DNA of 64,000 bases from NCBI GenBank assembly GCA_947396885.1, contig OX377206.1, positions 49,893,631-49,957,630 of the forward strand, read 5' to 3'. Shown in pieces: positions 34,988 through 48,000 of the stretch. Every line of letters starts with the position of its first letter. The stretch's first letter is position 1. Both the position numbers and the translations under genes were made by a program. The notes below the pieces were generated by a model, which saw nothing but the letters and a program-made list of their open reading frames with translations, did no database searches and was not told where the DNA came from. The stretch comes from Heligmosomoides polygyrus polygyrus. Taxonomy: Eukaryota > Nematoda > Chromadorea > Rhabditida > Heligmosomidae.

Positions 34988-36925
34988 TTCAGCTTCATCC
35001 GTGGCATCTATTCTGAACATGGACGCCCTTTGCGCGACATCTGTGACATGACCTCCAGACCAGGACATCTGTTGAGCGGTGTCGGTAACACGTATTCTGA
35101 ACCCGGACGCGTATTCATCGAAATTGGTGACACCTCTTCTGAACCGGGCGGCAGTTGCACGATGACGTTGACATGTCTTCTTAAACCGGACCTCTGTTGA
35201 ACCTCATCCGCGGCATCTCTTCTGAACACGAATGCCCTTTGCGCGACATCTGTGACATGACCTCCAGACCAGGACATCTGTTGAGCGGTGTCGGTAACAC
35301 GTATTCTGAACCCGGACGCGTATTCATCGAAATTGGTGACACCTATTCTTAACCCGGGCGGCAGTTGAATGACGACGTTGACATCTCTTCTTAAACCGGA
35401 CCTCTGTTGAACCTCATCCGTGGCATCTCTTCTAAACACGGACGCCCTTTGCGCGACATCTGTGGTGTCGGTAACACGTATTCTGAACCCGGACGCGCAT
35501 TCATCGAAATTGGTGACACCTCTTCTGAACCCGGGCGGCAGTTGAACGACGACGTTGCCATGTCTTCTTAAACCGGACCTCTGTTGAGCTTTATCCGTGG
35601 CATCTCTTCTGAATATGGACGCCCTTTGCGCGACATCTGTGACATGACCTCCAGAGCAGGACATCTGTTGAGCGGTGTCGGCAACACGTATTCTGAACCC
35701 GGACGCGTATTCATCGAAATTGGTGACACCTATTCTTAACCCGGGCGGCAGTTGAATGACGACGTTGCCATGTCTTCTTAAACCGGACCTCTGTTGAGCT
35801 TTATCCGTGGCATCTCTTCTGAATATGGACGCCCTTTGCGCGACATCTGTGACATGACCTCCAGAGCAGGACATCTGTTGAGCGGTGTCGGCAACACGTA
35901 TTCTGAACCCGGACGCGTATTCATCGAAATTGGTGACACCTATTCTTAACCCGGGCGGCAGTTGAACGACGACGTTGACATCTCTTCTTAAACCGGACCT
36001 CTGTTGAACCTCATCCGTGGCATCTCTTCTAAACACGGACGCCCTTTGCGCGACATCTGTGGCCTGTTCTCGGAGCCGGGATGCCTGTTGAACGAAATTG
36101 GTGACACCTCTTCTGAACCGGGCGGCAGTTGCACGATGACGTTGACATGTCTTCTTAAACCGGACCTCTGTTGAACCTCATCCGCGGCATCTCTTCTGAA
36201 CACGAACGCTCTTTGCGCGACATCTGTGGCCTGTTCTCGGAGCCCGGATGGCTGTTGAACGAAATTGGTGACACCTCTTCTGAACCGGGCGGCAGTTGCA
36301 CGATGACGTTGACATGTCTTCTTAAACCGGACCTCTGTTGAACCTCATCCGCGGCATCTCTTCTGAACACGAACGCCCTTTGCGCGACATCTGTGACATG
36401 ACCTCCAGACCAGGACATCTGTTGAGCGGTGTCGGTAACACGTATTCTGAACCCGGACACGTATTCATCGAAATTGGTGACACCTATCCTTAACCCGGGC
36501 GGCAGTTGAAAGACGACGTTGAAATGTCTTCTTAAACCGGACCTCTGTTGAGTTTCATCCGTGGCATCTCTTCTGAACATGGACGCCCTTTGCGCGACAT
36601 CTGTGACATGACCTCCAGAGCAGGACATCTGTTGAGCGGTGTCGGCAACACGTATTCTGAACCCGGACGCGTATTCATCGAAATTGGTGACACCTATTCT
36701 TAACCCGGGCGGCAGTTGAACGACGACGTTGACATCTCTTCTTAAACCGGACCTCTGTTGAACCTCATCCGCGGCATCTCTTCTGAACACGAACGCTCTT
36801 TGCGCGACATCTGTGGCCTGTTCTCGGAGCCCGGATGGCTGTTGAACGAAATTGGTGACACCTCTTCTAAACCCGGGCGGCAGTTGAACGACTACGTTGA
36901 CATGTCTTCTTAAACTGGACCTCTG
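34988..36925. repeat. Partial superunit PPPPPttPPT, 1938 bp
   Basis: 47 modules, three short, one 33-bp deletion (35449-35499). The boundary D reads GGCATCTATTCTG and is full length. It is the right part of a 3,867-bp superunit, produced by the 4,076-bp tandem duplication. Confidence 0.91.
35449..35499 (+). repeat. E/A fusion module, copy 2
   Basis: Same junction, 4,076 bp from copy 1, brought by the tandem duplication. Confidence 0.93.
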
Positions 36926-38099
36926 TTCAGCTTCATCCGTGGCATATCTTCTGAACAGGACGCCCTTTGCGCGACATCTGTGACCTGACCTCTAGACCAG
37001 GACATCTGTTGAGCGGTGTCGGTAAAACGTATTCTGAACCCGGACACGTATTCATCGAAATTGGTGACACCTATCCTTAACCCGGGCGGCAGTTGAAAGA
37101 CGACGTTGAAATGTCTTCTTAAACCGGACCTCTGTTGAGTTTCATCCGTGGCATCTCTTCTGAACATGGACGCCCTTTGCGCGACATCTGTGACATGACC
37201 TTCAGAGCAGGACATCTGTTGAGCGGTGTCGGCAACACGTATTCTGAACCCGGACGCGAATTCATCGAAATTGGTGACACCTATTCTTAACCCGGGCGGC
37301 AGTTGAACGACGACGTTGACATCTCTTCTTAAACCGGACCTCTGTTGAACCTCATCCGCGGCATCTCTTCTGAACACGAACGCCCTTTGCGCGACATCTG
37401 TGACATGACCTCCAGACCAGGACATCTGTTGAGCGGTGTCGGTAACACGTATTCTGAACCCGGACGCGTATTCATCGAAATTGGTGACACCTATTCTTAA
37501 CCCGGGCGGCAGTTGCACGATGACGTTGACATGTCTTCTTAAACCGGACCTCTGTTGAACCTCATCCGCGGCATCTCTTCTAAACACGAACGCTCTTTGC
37601 GCGACATCTGTGGCCTGTTCTCGGAGCCCGGATGGCTGTTGAACGAAATTGGTGACACCTCTTCTGAACCGGGCGGCAGTTGCACGATGACGTTGACATG
37701 TCTTCTTAAACCGGACCTCTGTTGAACATCATCCGCGGCATCTCTTCTGAACACGAACGCCCTTTGCGCGACATCTGTGACATGACCTCCAGACCAGGAC
37801 ATCTGTTGAGCGGTGTCGGTAACACGTATTCTGAACCCGGACGCGTATTCATCGAAATTGGTGACACCTATTCTTAACCCGGGCGGCAGTTGAATGACGA
37901 CGTTGACATGTCTTCTTAAACCGGACCTCTGTTGAACCTCATCCGCGGCATCTCTTCTAAACACGAACGCTCTTTGCGCGACATCTGTGGCCTGTTCTCG
38001 GAGCCCGGATGGCTGTTGAACGAAATTGGTGACACCTCTTCTAAGCCCGGGCGGCAGTTGAACGACGACGTTGACATGTCTTCTTAAACTGGACCTCTG
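36926..38099. repeat. Higher-order unit PPPtPT, 1174 bp, divergent type
   Basis: Same marks as 32850 including GGTAAAACG near 37020, which the later copies at 52962 and 61107 lack. Confidence 0.92.
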
Positions 38100-39063
38100 T
38101 TCAGCTTCATCCGTGGCATCTCTTCTGAACAGGACGCCCTTTGCGCGACATCTGTGACATGACTTCCAGACCAGGACATCTGTTGAGCGGTGTCGGTAAC
38201 ACGTATTCTGAACCCGGACGCGTATTCATCGAAATTGGTGGCACCTATTCTTAAACCGGGCGGCAGTTGAACGACGACGTTGACATCTCTTCTTAAACCG
38301 GACCTCTGTTGAGCTTCATCCGTGGCATCTCTTCTAAACACGGACGCCCTTTGCGCGACATCTGTGACATGACCTCCAGACCAGGACATCTGTTGAGCGG
38401 TGTCGGTAACACGTATTCTGAACCCGGACGCGTATTCATCGAAATTGGTGACACCTATTCTTAACCCGGGCGGCAGTTGAATGACGACGTTGCCATGTCT
38501 TCTTAAACCGGACCTCTGTTGAGCTTTATCCGTGGCATCTCTTCTGAATATGGACGCCCTTTGCGCGACATCTGTGACATGACCTCCAGAGCAGGACATC
38601 TGTTGAGCGGTGTCGGCAACACGTATTCTGAACCCGGACGCGTATTCATCGAAATTGGTGACACCTATTCTTAACCCGGGCGGCAGTTGAACGACGACGT
38701 TGACATCTCTTCTTAAACCGGACCTCTGTTGAACCTCATCCGTGGCATCTCTTCTAAACACGGACGCCCTTTGCGCGACATCTGTGGCCTGTTCTCGGAG
38801 CCGGGATGCCTGTTGAACGAAATTGGTGACACCTCTTCTGAACCGGGCGGCAGTTGCACGATGACGTTGACATGTCTTCTTAAACCGGACCTCTGTTGAA
38901 CCTCATCCGCGGCATCTCTTCTGAACACGAACGCTCTTTGCGCGACATCTGTGGCCTGTTCTCGGAGCCCGGATGCTTGTTGAACGAAATTGGTGACACC
39001 TCTTCTAAACCCGAGCGGCAGTTGAACGACGACGTTGACATGTCTTCTTAAACTGGACCTCTG
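38100..39063. repeat. Higher-order unit PPPtT, 964 bp
   Basis: Copy of 34024 with the same GACTTCC and GGTGGCACC marks. Confidence 0.92.
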
Positions 39064-39651
39064 TTCAGCTTCATCCGTGGCATCTATTCTGAACATGGAC
39101 GCCCTTTGCGCGACATCTGTGACATAACCTCCAGACCAGGACATCTGTTGAGCGGTGTCGGTAACACGTATTCTGAACCCGGACGCGTATTCATCGAAAT
39201 TGGTGACACCTATTCTTAACCCGGGCGGCAGTTGAATGACGACGTTGACATGTCTTCTTAAAACGGACCTCTGTTGAGCCTCATCCGTGGCATCTCTTCT
39301 GAACACGGACGCCCTTTGCGCGACATCTGTGACATGACCTCCAGAGCAGGACATCTGTTGAGCGGTGTCGGCAACACGTATTCTGAACCCGGACGCGTAT
39401 TCATCGAAATTGGTGACACCTATTCTTAACCCGGGCGGCAGTTGAACGACGACGTTGACATCTCTTCTTAAACCGGACCTCTGTTCAACCTCATCCGTGG
39501 CATCTCTTCTAAACACGGACGCCCTTTGCGCGACATCTGTGGCCTGTTCTCGGAGCCCGGATGCTTGTTGAACGAAATTGGTGACACCTCTTCTAAACCC
39601 GAGCGGCAGTTGAACGACGACGTTGACATGTCTTCTTAAACTGGACCTCTG
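39064..39651. repeat. Higher-order unit PPT, 588 bp
   Basis: Full-length TATTCTG boundary D; GACATAACC in E (39126), TAAAACGG in C, and TTCAACCTC opening the tetramer. Recurs at 55100 and 63245. Confidence 0.92.
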
Positions 39652-40364
39652 TTCAGCTTCATCCGTGGCATCTCTTCTGAACATGGACGCCCTTTGCGCG
39701 ACATCTGTGACATGACCTCCAGAGCAGGACATCTGTTGAGCGGTGTCGGTAACACGTATTCTGAACCCGGACGCGTATTCATCGAAATTGGTGACACCTA
39801 TTCTTAACCCGGGCGGCAGTTGAATGACGACGTTGACATGTCTTCTTAAACCGGACCTCTGTTGAACCTCATCCGCGGCATCTCTTCTAAACACGAACGC
39901 TCTTTGCGCGACATCTGTGGCCTGTTCTCGGAGCCCGGATGGCTGTTGAACGAAATTGGTGACACCTCTTCTAAACCCGGGCGGCAGTTGAACGACGACG
40001 TTGACATCTCTTCTTAAACCGGACCTCTGTTGAACCTCATCCGTGGCATCTCTTCTAAACACGGACGCCCTTTGCGCGACATCTGTGGCCTGTTCTCGGA
40101 GCCGGGATGCCTGTTGAACGAAATTGGTGACACCTCTTCTGAACCGGGCGGCAGTTGCACGATGACGTTGACATGTCTTCTTAAACCGGACCTCTGTTGA
40201 ACCTCATCCGCGGCATCTCTTCTGAACACGAACGCTCTTTGCGCGACATCTGTGGCCTGTTCTCGGAGCCCGGATGGCTGTTGAACGAAATTGGTGACAC
40301 CTCTTCTAAACCCGGGCGGCAGTTGAACGACTACGTTGACATGTCTTCTTAAACTGGACCTCTG
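39652..40364. repeat. Unit PTtT, 713 bp
   Basis: One pentamer and three tetramers in a row (17 modules, one short), the highest tetramer density in the window. Confidence 0.91.
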
Positions 40365-40742
40365 TTCAGCTTCATCCGTGGCATCTCTTCTGAACATGGA
40401 CGCCCTTTGCGCGACATCTGTGACATGACCTCCAGAGCAGGACATCTGTTGAGCGGTGTCGGTAACACGTATTCTGAACCCGGACGCGTATTCATCGAAA
40501 TTGGTGACACCTATTCTTAACCCGGGCGGCAGTTGAATGACGACGTTGACATGTCTTCTTAAACCGGACCTCTGTTGAACCTCATCCGCGGCATCTCTTC
40601 TAAACACGAACGCTCTTTGCGCGACATCTGTGGCCTGTTCTCGGAGCCCGGATGGCTGTTGAACGAAATTGGTGACACCTCTTCTAAACCCGGGCGGCAG
40701 TTGAACGACGACGTTGACATGTCTTCTTAAACTGGACCTCTG
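40365..40742. repeat. Unit PT without a short module, 378 bp
   Basis: Same word as the 377-bp units but with full-length D and intact CCCGGG in B, so an independent origin. Confidence 0.92.
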
Positions 40743-41915
40743 CTCAGCTTCATCCGTGGCATCTCTTCTAAACAGGACGCCCTTTGCGCGACATCTGTGA
40801 CATGACCTCCAGACCAGGACATCTGTTGAGCGGTGTCGGTAACACGTATTCTGAACCCGGACGCGTATTCATCGAAATTGGTGACACCTATTCTTAACCC
40901 GGGCGGCAGTTGAACGACGACGTTGACATCTCTTCTTAAACCGGACCTCTGTTGAGCTTCATCCGTGGCATCTCTTCTGAACATGGACGCCCTTTGCGCG
41001 ACATCTGTGACATGACCTCCAGACCAGGACATCTGTTGAGCGGTGTCGGTAACACGTATTCTGAACCCGGACGCGTATTCATCGAAATTGGTGACACCTA
41101 TTCTTAACCCGGGCGGCAGTTGAACGACGACGTTGACATCTCTTCTTAAACCGGACCTCTGTTGAGCTTCATCCGTGGCATCTCTTCTGAACATGGACGC
41201 CCTTTGCGCGACATCTGTGACATGACCTCCAGACCAGGACATCTGTTGAGCGGTGTCGGTAACACGTATTCTGAACCCGGACGCGTATTCATAGAAATTG
41301 GTGACACCTATTCTTAACCCGGGCGGCAGTTGAATGACGACGTTGCCATGTCTTCTTAAACCGGACCTCTGTTGAGCTTTATCCGTGGCATCTCTTCTGA
41401 ATATGGACGCCCTTTGCGCGACATCTGTGACATGACCTCCAGAGCAGGACATCTGTTGAGCGGTGTCGGCAACACGTATTCTGAACCCGGACGCGTATTC
41501 ATCGAAATTGGTGACACCTATTCTTAACCCGGGCGGCAGTTGAACGACGACGTTGACATCTCTTCTTAAACCGGACCTCTGTTGAACCTCATCCGTGGCA
41601 TCTCTTCTAAACACGGACGCCCTTGCGCGACATCTGTGGCCTGTTCTCGGAGCCGGGATGCCTGTTGAACGAAATTGGTGACACCTCTTCTGAACCGGGC
41701 GGCAGTTGCACGATGACGTTGACATGTCTTCTTAAACCGGACCTCTGTTGAACCTCATCCGCGGCATCTCTTCTGAACACGAACGCTCTTTGCGCGACAT
41801 CTGTGGCCTGTTCTCGGAGCCCGGATGGCTGTTGAACGAAATTGGTGACACCTCTTCTAAACCCGGGCGGCAGTTGAACGACGACGTTGACATGTCTTCT
41901 TAAACTGGACCTCTG
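40743..41915. repeat. Unit PPPPtT, 1173 bp
   Basis: 28 modules, three short: a CTCAGC boundary D with TAAACAGG, a short G, and a private one-T loss at about 41623 (CCCTTGCG for CCCTTTGCG). Private C to A near 41293 (ATAGAAATTGG). Confidence 0.92.
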
Positions 41916-42502
41916 CTCAGCTTCATCCGTGGCATCTCTTCTAAACAGGACGCCCTTTGCGCGACATCTGTGACATGACCTCCAGACCAGGACATCTGTT
42001 GAGCGGTGTCGGTAACACGTATTCTGAACCCGGACGCGTATTCATCGAAATTGGTGACACCTATTCTTAACCCGGGCGGCAGTTGAACGACGACGTTGAC
42101 ATCTCTTCTTAAACCGGACCTCTGTTGAGCTTCATCCGTGGCATCTCTTCTGAATATGGACGCCCTTTGCGCGACATCTGTGACATGACCTCCAGAGCAG
42201 GACATCTGTTGAGCGGTGTCGGTAACACGTATTCTGAACCCGGACGCGTATTCATCGAAATTGGTGACACCTATTCTTAACCCGGGCGGCAGTTGAATGA
42301 CGACGTTGACATGTCTTCTTAAACCGGACCTCTGTTGAACCTCATCCGCGGCATCTCTTCTAAACACGAACGCTCTTTGCGCGACATCTGTGGCCTGTTC
42401 TCGGAGCCCGGATGGCTGTTGAACGAAATTGGTGACACCTCTTCTAAACCCGGGCGGCAGTTGAACGACGACGTTGACATGTCTTCTTAAACTGGACCTC
42501 TG
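41916..42502. repeat. Unit PPT with CTCAGC boundary, 587 bp
   Basis: CTCAGC boundary D with TAAACAGG. The second pentamer mixes a TTGAGCTTC D with GAATATGG. Confidence 0.93.
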
Positions 42503-43089
42503 CTCAGCTTCATCCGTGGCATCTCTTCTAAACAGGACGCCCTTTGCGCGACATCTGTGACATGACCTCCAGACCAGGACATCTGTTGAGCGGTGTCGGT
42601 AACACGTATTCTGAACCCGGACGCGTATTCATCGAAATTGGTGACACCTATTCTTAACCCGGGCGGCAGTTGAACGACGACGTTGACATCTCTTCTTAAA
42701 CCGGACCTCTGTTGAGCTTCATCCGTGGCATCTCTTCTGAACATGGACGCCCTTTGCGCGACATCTGTGACATGACCTCCAGACCAGGACATCTGTTGAG
42801 CGGTGTCGGTAACACGTATTCTGAACCCGGACGCGTATTCATCGAAATTGGTGACACCTATTCTTAACCCGGGCGGCAGTTGAACGACGACGTTGACATC
42901 TCTTCTTAAACCGGACCTCTGTTGAGCTTCATCCGTGGCATCTCTTCTGAACACGAACGCTCTTTGCGCGACATCTGTGGCCTGTTCTCGGAGCCCGGAT
43001 GGCTGTTGAACGAAATTGGTGACACCTCTTCTAAACCCGGGCGGCAGTTGAACGACGACGTTGACATGTCTTCTTAAACTGGACCTCTG
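42503..43089. repeat. Unit PPT with CTCAGC boundary, 587 bp
   Basis: Same boundary marks as its two left neighbours; the tetramer opens with a D that is TTGAGCTTC at the start and CACGAACGCTCT at the end. Confidence 0.93.
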
Positions 43090-43886
43090 TTCAGCTTCAT
43101 CCGTGGCATCTCTTCTGAACAGGACGCCCTTTGCGCGACATCTGTGACATGACCTCCAGACCAGGACATCTGTTGAGCGGTGTCGGTAACACGTATTCTG
43201 AACCCGGACGCGTATTCATCGAAATTGGTGACACCTATTCTTAACCCGGGCGGCAGTTGAACGACGACGTTGACATCTCTTCTTAAACCGGACCTCTGTT
43301 GAGCTTCATCCGTGGCATCTCTTCTGAACATGGACGCCCTTTGCGCGACATCTGTGACATGACCTCCAGACCAGGACATCTGTTGAGCGGTGTCGGTAAC
43401 ACGTATTCTGAACCCGGACGCGTATTCATCGAAATTGGTGACACCTATTCTTAACCCGGGCGGCAGTTGAATGACGAGGTTGCCATGTCTTCTTAAACCG
43501 GACCTCTGTTGAGCTTTATCCGTGGCATCTCTTCTGAATATGGACGCCCTTTGCGCGACATCTGTGACATGACCTCCAGAGCAGGACATCTGTTGAGCGG
43601 TGTCGGCAACACGTATTCTGAACCCGGACGCGTATTCATCGAAATTGGTGACACCTATTCTTAACCCGGGCGGCAGTTGAACGACGACGTTGACATCTCT
43701 TCTTAAACCGGACCTCTGTTGAACCTCATCCGCGGCATCTCTTCTGAACACGAACGCTCTTTGCGCGACATCTGTGGCCTGTTCTCGGAGCCCGGATGGC
43801 TGTTGAACGAAATTGGTGACACCTCTTCTAAACCCGGGCGGCAGTTGAACGACGACGTTGACATGTCTTCTTAAACTGGACCTCTG
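43090..43886. repeat. Higher-order unit PPPT, 797 bp
   Basis: A left-regime canonical unit embedded in the right half, evidence of exchange between regimes. Confidence 0.93.
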
Positions 43887-45060
43887 TTCAGCTTCATCCG
43901 TGGCATCTCTTCTGAACAGGACGCCCTTTGCGCGACATCTGTGACATGACCTCCAGACCAGGACATCTGTTGAGCGGTGTCGGTAACACGTATTCTGAAC
44001 CCGGACGCGTATTCATCGAAATTGGTGACACCTATTCTTAACCCGGGCGGCAGTTGAACGACGACGTTGACATCTCTTCTTAAACCGGACCTCTGTTGAG
44101 CTTCATCCGTGGCATCTCTTCTGAACATGGACGCCCTTTGCGCGACATCTGTGACATGACCTCCAGACCAGGACATCTGTTGAGCGGTGTCGGTAACACG
44201 TATTCTGAACCCGGACGCGTATTCATCGAAATTGGTGACACCTATTCTTAACCCGGGCGGCAGTTGAATGACGAGGTTGCCATGTCTTCTTAAACCGGAC
44301 CTCTGTTGAGCTTTATGCGTGGCATCTCTTCTGAATATGGACGCCCTTTGCGCGACATCTGTGACATGACCTCCAGAGCAGGACATCTGTTGAGCGGTGT
44401 CGGCAACACGTATTCTGAACCCGGACGCGTATTCATCGAAATTGGTGACACCTATTCTTAACCCGGGCGGCAGTTGAACGACGACGTTGACATCTCTTCT
44501 TAAACCGGACCTCTGTTGAACCTCATCCGTGGCATCTCTTCTAAACACGGACGCCCTTTGCGCGACATCTGTGGCCTGTTCTCGGAGCCGGGATGCCTGT
44601 TGAACGAAATTGGTGACACCTCTTCTGAACCGGGCGGCAGTTGCACGATGACGTTGACATGTCTTCTTAAACCGGACCTCTGTTGAACCTCATCCGCGGC
44701 ATCTCTTCTGAACACGAACGCCCTTTGCGCGACATCTGTGACATGACCTCCAGACCAGGACATCTGTTGAGCGGTGTCGGTAACACGTATTCTGAACCCG
44801 GACGCGTATTCATCGAAATTGGTGACACCTATTCTTAACCCGGGCGGCAGTTGAATGACGACGTTGACATGTCTTCTTAAACCGGACCTCTGTTGAACCT
44901 CATCCGCGGCATCTCTTCTAAACACGAACGCTCTTTGCGCGACATCTGTGGCCTGTTCTCGGAGCCCGGATGGCTGTTGAACGAAATTGGTGACACCTCT
45001 TCTAAACCCGGGCGGCAGTTGAACGACGACGTTGACATGTCTTCTTAAACTGGACCTCTG
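43887..45060. repeat. Higher-order unit PPPtPT, 1174 bp
   Basis: Left-regime type with TTTATGCG near 44313, but without the CTGCAG of 2687 and 15562. Confidence 0.93.
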
Positions 45061-48000
45061 TTCAGCTTCATCCGTGGCATCTCTTCTGAACAGGACGCCC
45101 TTTGCGCGACATCTGTGACATGACCTCCAGACCAGGACATCTGTTGAGAGGTGTCGGTAACACGTATTCTGAACCCGGACGCGTATTCATCGAAATTGGT
45201 GACACCTATTCTTAACCCGGGCGGCAGTTGAACGACGACGTTGACATCTCTTCTTAAACCGGACCTCTGTTGAGCTTCATCCGTGGCATCTCTTCTGAAC
45301 ATGGACGCCCTTTGCGCGACATCTGTGACATGACCTCCAGACCAGGACATCTGTTGAGCGGTGTCGGTAACACGTATTCTGAACCCGGACGCGTATTCAT
45401 CGAAATTGGTGACACCTATTCTTAACCCGGGCGGCAGTTGAATGACGACGTTGCCATGTCTTCTTAAACCGGACCTCTGTTGAGCTTTATCCGTGGCATC
45501 TCTTCTGAATATGGACGCCCTTTGCGCGACATCTGTGACATGACCTCCAGAGCAGGACATCTGTTGAGCGGTGTCGGCAACACGTATTCTGAACCCGGAC
45601 GCGTATTCATCGAAATTGGTGACACCTATTCTTAACCCGGGCGGCAGTTGAACGACGACGTTGACATCTCTTCTTAAACCGGACCTCTGTTGAACCTCAT
45701 CCGTGGCATCTCTTCTAAACACGGACGCCCTTTGCGCGACATCTGTGGCCTGTTCTCGGAGCCGGGATGCCTGTTGAACGAAATTGGTGACACCTCTTCT
45801 AAACCCGGGCGGCAGTTGAACGACGACGTTGACATGTCTTCTTAAACCGGACCTCTGTTGAGCTTCATCCGTGGCATCTCTTCTGAACATGGACGCCCTT
45901 TGTGCGACATCTGTGACATGACCTCCAGACCAGGACATCTGTTGAGCGGTGTCGGTAACACGTATTCTGAACCCGGACGCGTATTCATCGAAATTGGTGA
46001 CACCTCTTCTGAACCCGGGCGGCAGTTGAACGACGACGTTGCCATGTCTTCTTAAACCGGACCTCTGTTGAGCTTTATCCGTGGCATCTCTTCTGAATAT
46101 GGACGCCCTTTGCGCGACATCTGTGACATGACCTCCAGAGCAGGACATCTGTTGAGCGGTGTCGGCAACACGTATTCTGAACCCGGACGCGTATTCATCG
46201 AAATTGGTGACACCTATTCTTAACCCGGGCGGCAGTTGAATGACGACGTTGCCATGTCTTCTTAAACCGGACCTCTGTTGAGCTTTATCCGTGGCATCTC
46301 TTCTGAATATGGACGCCCTTTGCGCGACATCTGTGACATGACCTCCAGAGCAGGACATCTGTTGAGCGGTGTCGGCAACACGTATTCTGAACCCGGACGC
46401 GCATTCATCGAAATTGGTGACACCTATTCTTAACCCGGGCGGCAGTTGAACGACGACGTTGACATCTCTTCTTAAACCGGACCTCTGTTGAACCTCATCC
46501 GTGGCATCTCTTCTAAACACGGACGCCCTTTGCGCGACATCTGTGGCCTGTTCTCGGAGCCGGGATGCCTGTTGAACGAAATTGGTGACACCTCTTCTGA
46601 ACCGGGCGGCAGTTGCACGATGACGTTGACATGTCTTCTTAAACCGGACCTCTGTTGAACCTCATCCGCGGCATCTCTTCTGAACACGAACGCTCTTTGC
46701 GCGACATCTGTGGCCTGTTCTCGGAGCCCGGATGGCTGTTGAACGAAATTGGTGACACCTCTTCTGAACCGGGCGGCAGTTGCACGATGACGTTGACATG
46801 TCTTCTTAAACCGGACCTCTGTTGAACCTCATCCGCGGCATCTCTTCTGAACACGAACGCTCTTTGCGCGACATCTGTGGCCTGTTCTCGGAGCCCGGAT
46901 GGCTGTTGAACGAAATTGGTGACACCTATTCTTAACCCGGGCGGCAGTTGAACGACGACGTTGACATCTCTTCTTAAACCGGACCTCTGTTGAGCTTCAT
47001 CCGTGGCATCTCTTCTGAACATGGACGCCCTTTGCGCGACATCTGTGACATGACCTCCAGACCAGGACATCTGTTGAGCGGTGTCGGTAACACGTATTCT
47101 GAACCCGGACGCGTATTCATCGAAATTGGTGACACCTCTTCTGAACCGGGCGGCAGTTGCACGATGACGTTGACATGTCTTCTTAAACCGGACCTCTGTT
47201 GAACCTCATCCGCGGCATCTCTTCTGAACACGAATGCCCTTTGCGCGACATCTGTGACATGACCTCCAGACCAGGACATCTGTTGAGCGGTGTCGGTAAC
47301 ACGTATTCTGAACCCGGACGCGTATTCATCGAAATTGGTGACACCTATTCTTAACCCGGGCGGCAGTTGAATGACGACGTTGACATCTCTTCTTAAACCG
47401 GACCTCTGTTGAACCTCATCCGTGGCATCTCTTCTAAACACGGACGCCCTTTGCGCGACATCTGTGGTGTCGGTAACACGTATTCTGAACCCGGACGCGC
47501 ATTCATCGAAATTGGTGACACCTCTTCTGAACCCGGGCGGCAGTTGAACGACGACGTTGCCATGTCTTCTTAAACCGGACCTCTGTTGAGCTTTATCCGT
47601 GGCATCTCTTCTGAATATGGACGCCCTTTGCGCGACATCTGTGACATGACCTCCAGAGCAGGACATCTGTTGAGCGGTGTCGGCAACACGTATTCTGAAC
47701 CCGGACGCGTATTCATCGAAATTGGTGACACCTATTCTTAACCCGGGCGGCAGTTGAATGACGACGTTGCCATGTCTTCTTAAACCGGACCTCTGTTGAG
47801 CTTTATCCGTGGCATCTCTTCTGAATATGGACGCCCTTTGCGCGACATCTGTGGCCTGTTCTCGGAGCCCGGATGGCTGTTGAACGAAATTGGTGACACC
47901 TCTTCTGAACCGGGCGGCAGTTGCACGATGACGTTGACATGTCTTCTTAAACCGGACCTCTGTTGAACCTCATCCGCGGCATCTCTTCTGAACACGAACG

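Larger units (their letters stand above)
30935..35010. repeat. 4,076-bp tandem duplication, copy 1
   Basis: Every landmark from 30.94 to 35.01 kb recurs 4,076 bp to the right, including the 33-bp deletion, TCTAGA, GGTAAAACG and GAATTC. Copy edges are set by the last mismatch (35010, A against C at 30934). Confidence 0.9.
35011..39086. repeat. 4,076-bp tandem duplication, copy 2
   Basis: Adjacent direct copy. The following module block again starts with the TATTCTG boundary D (39064) but then diverges at the next B, so there is no third copy. Confidence 0.9.
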
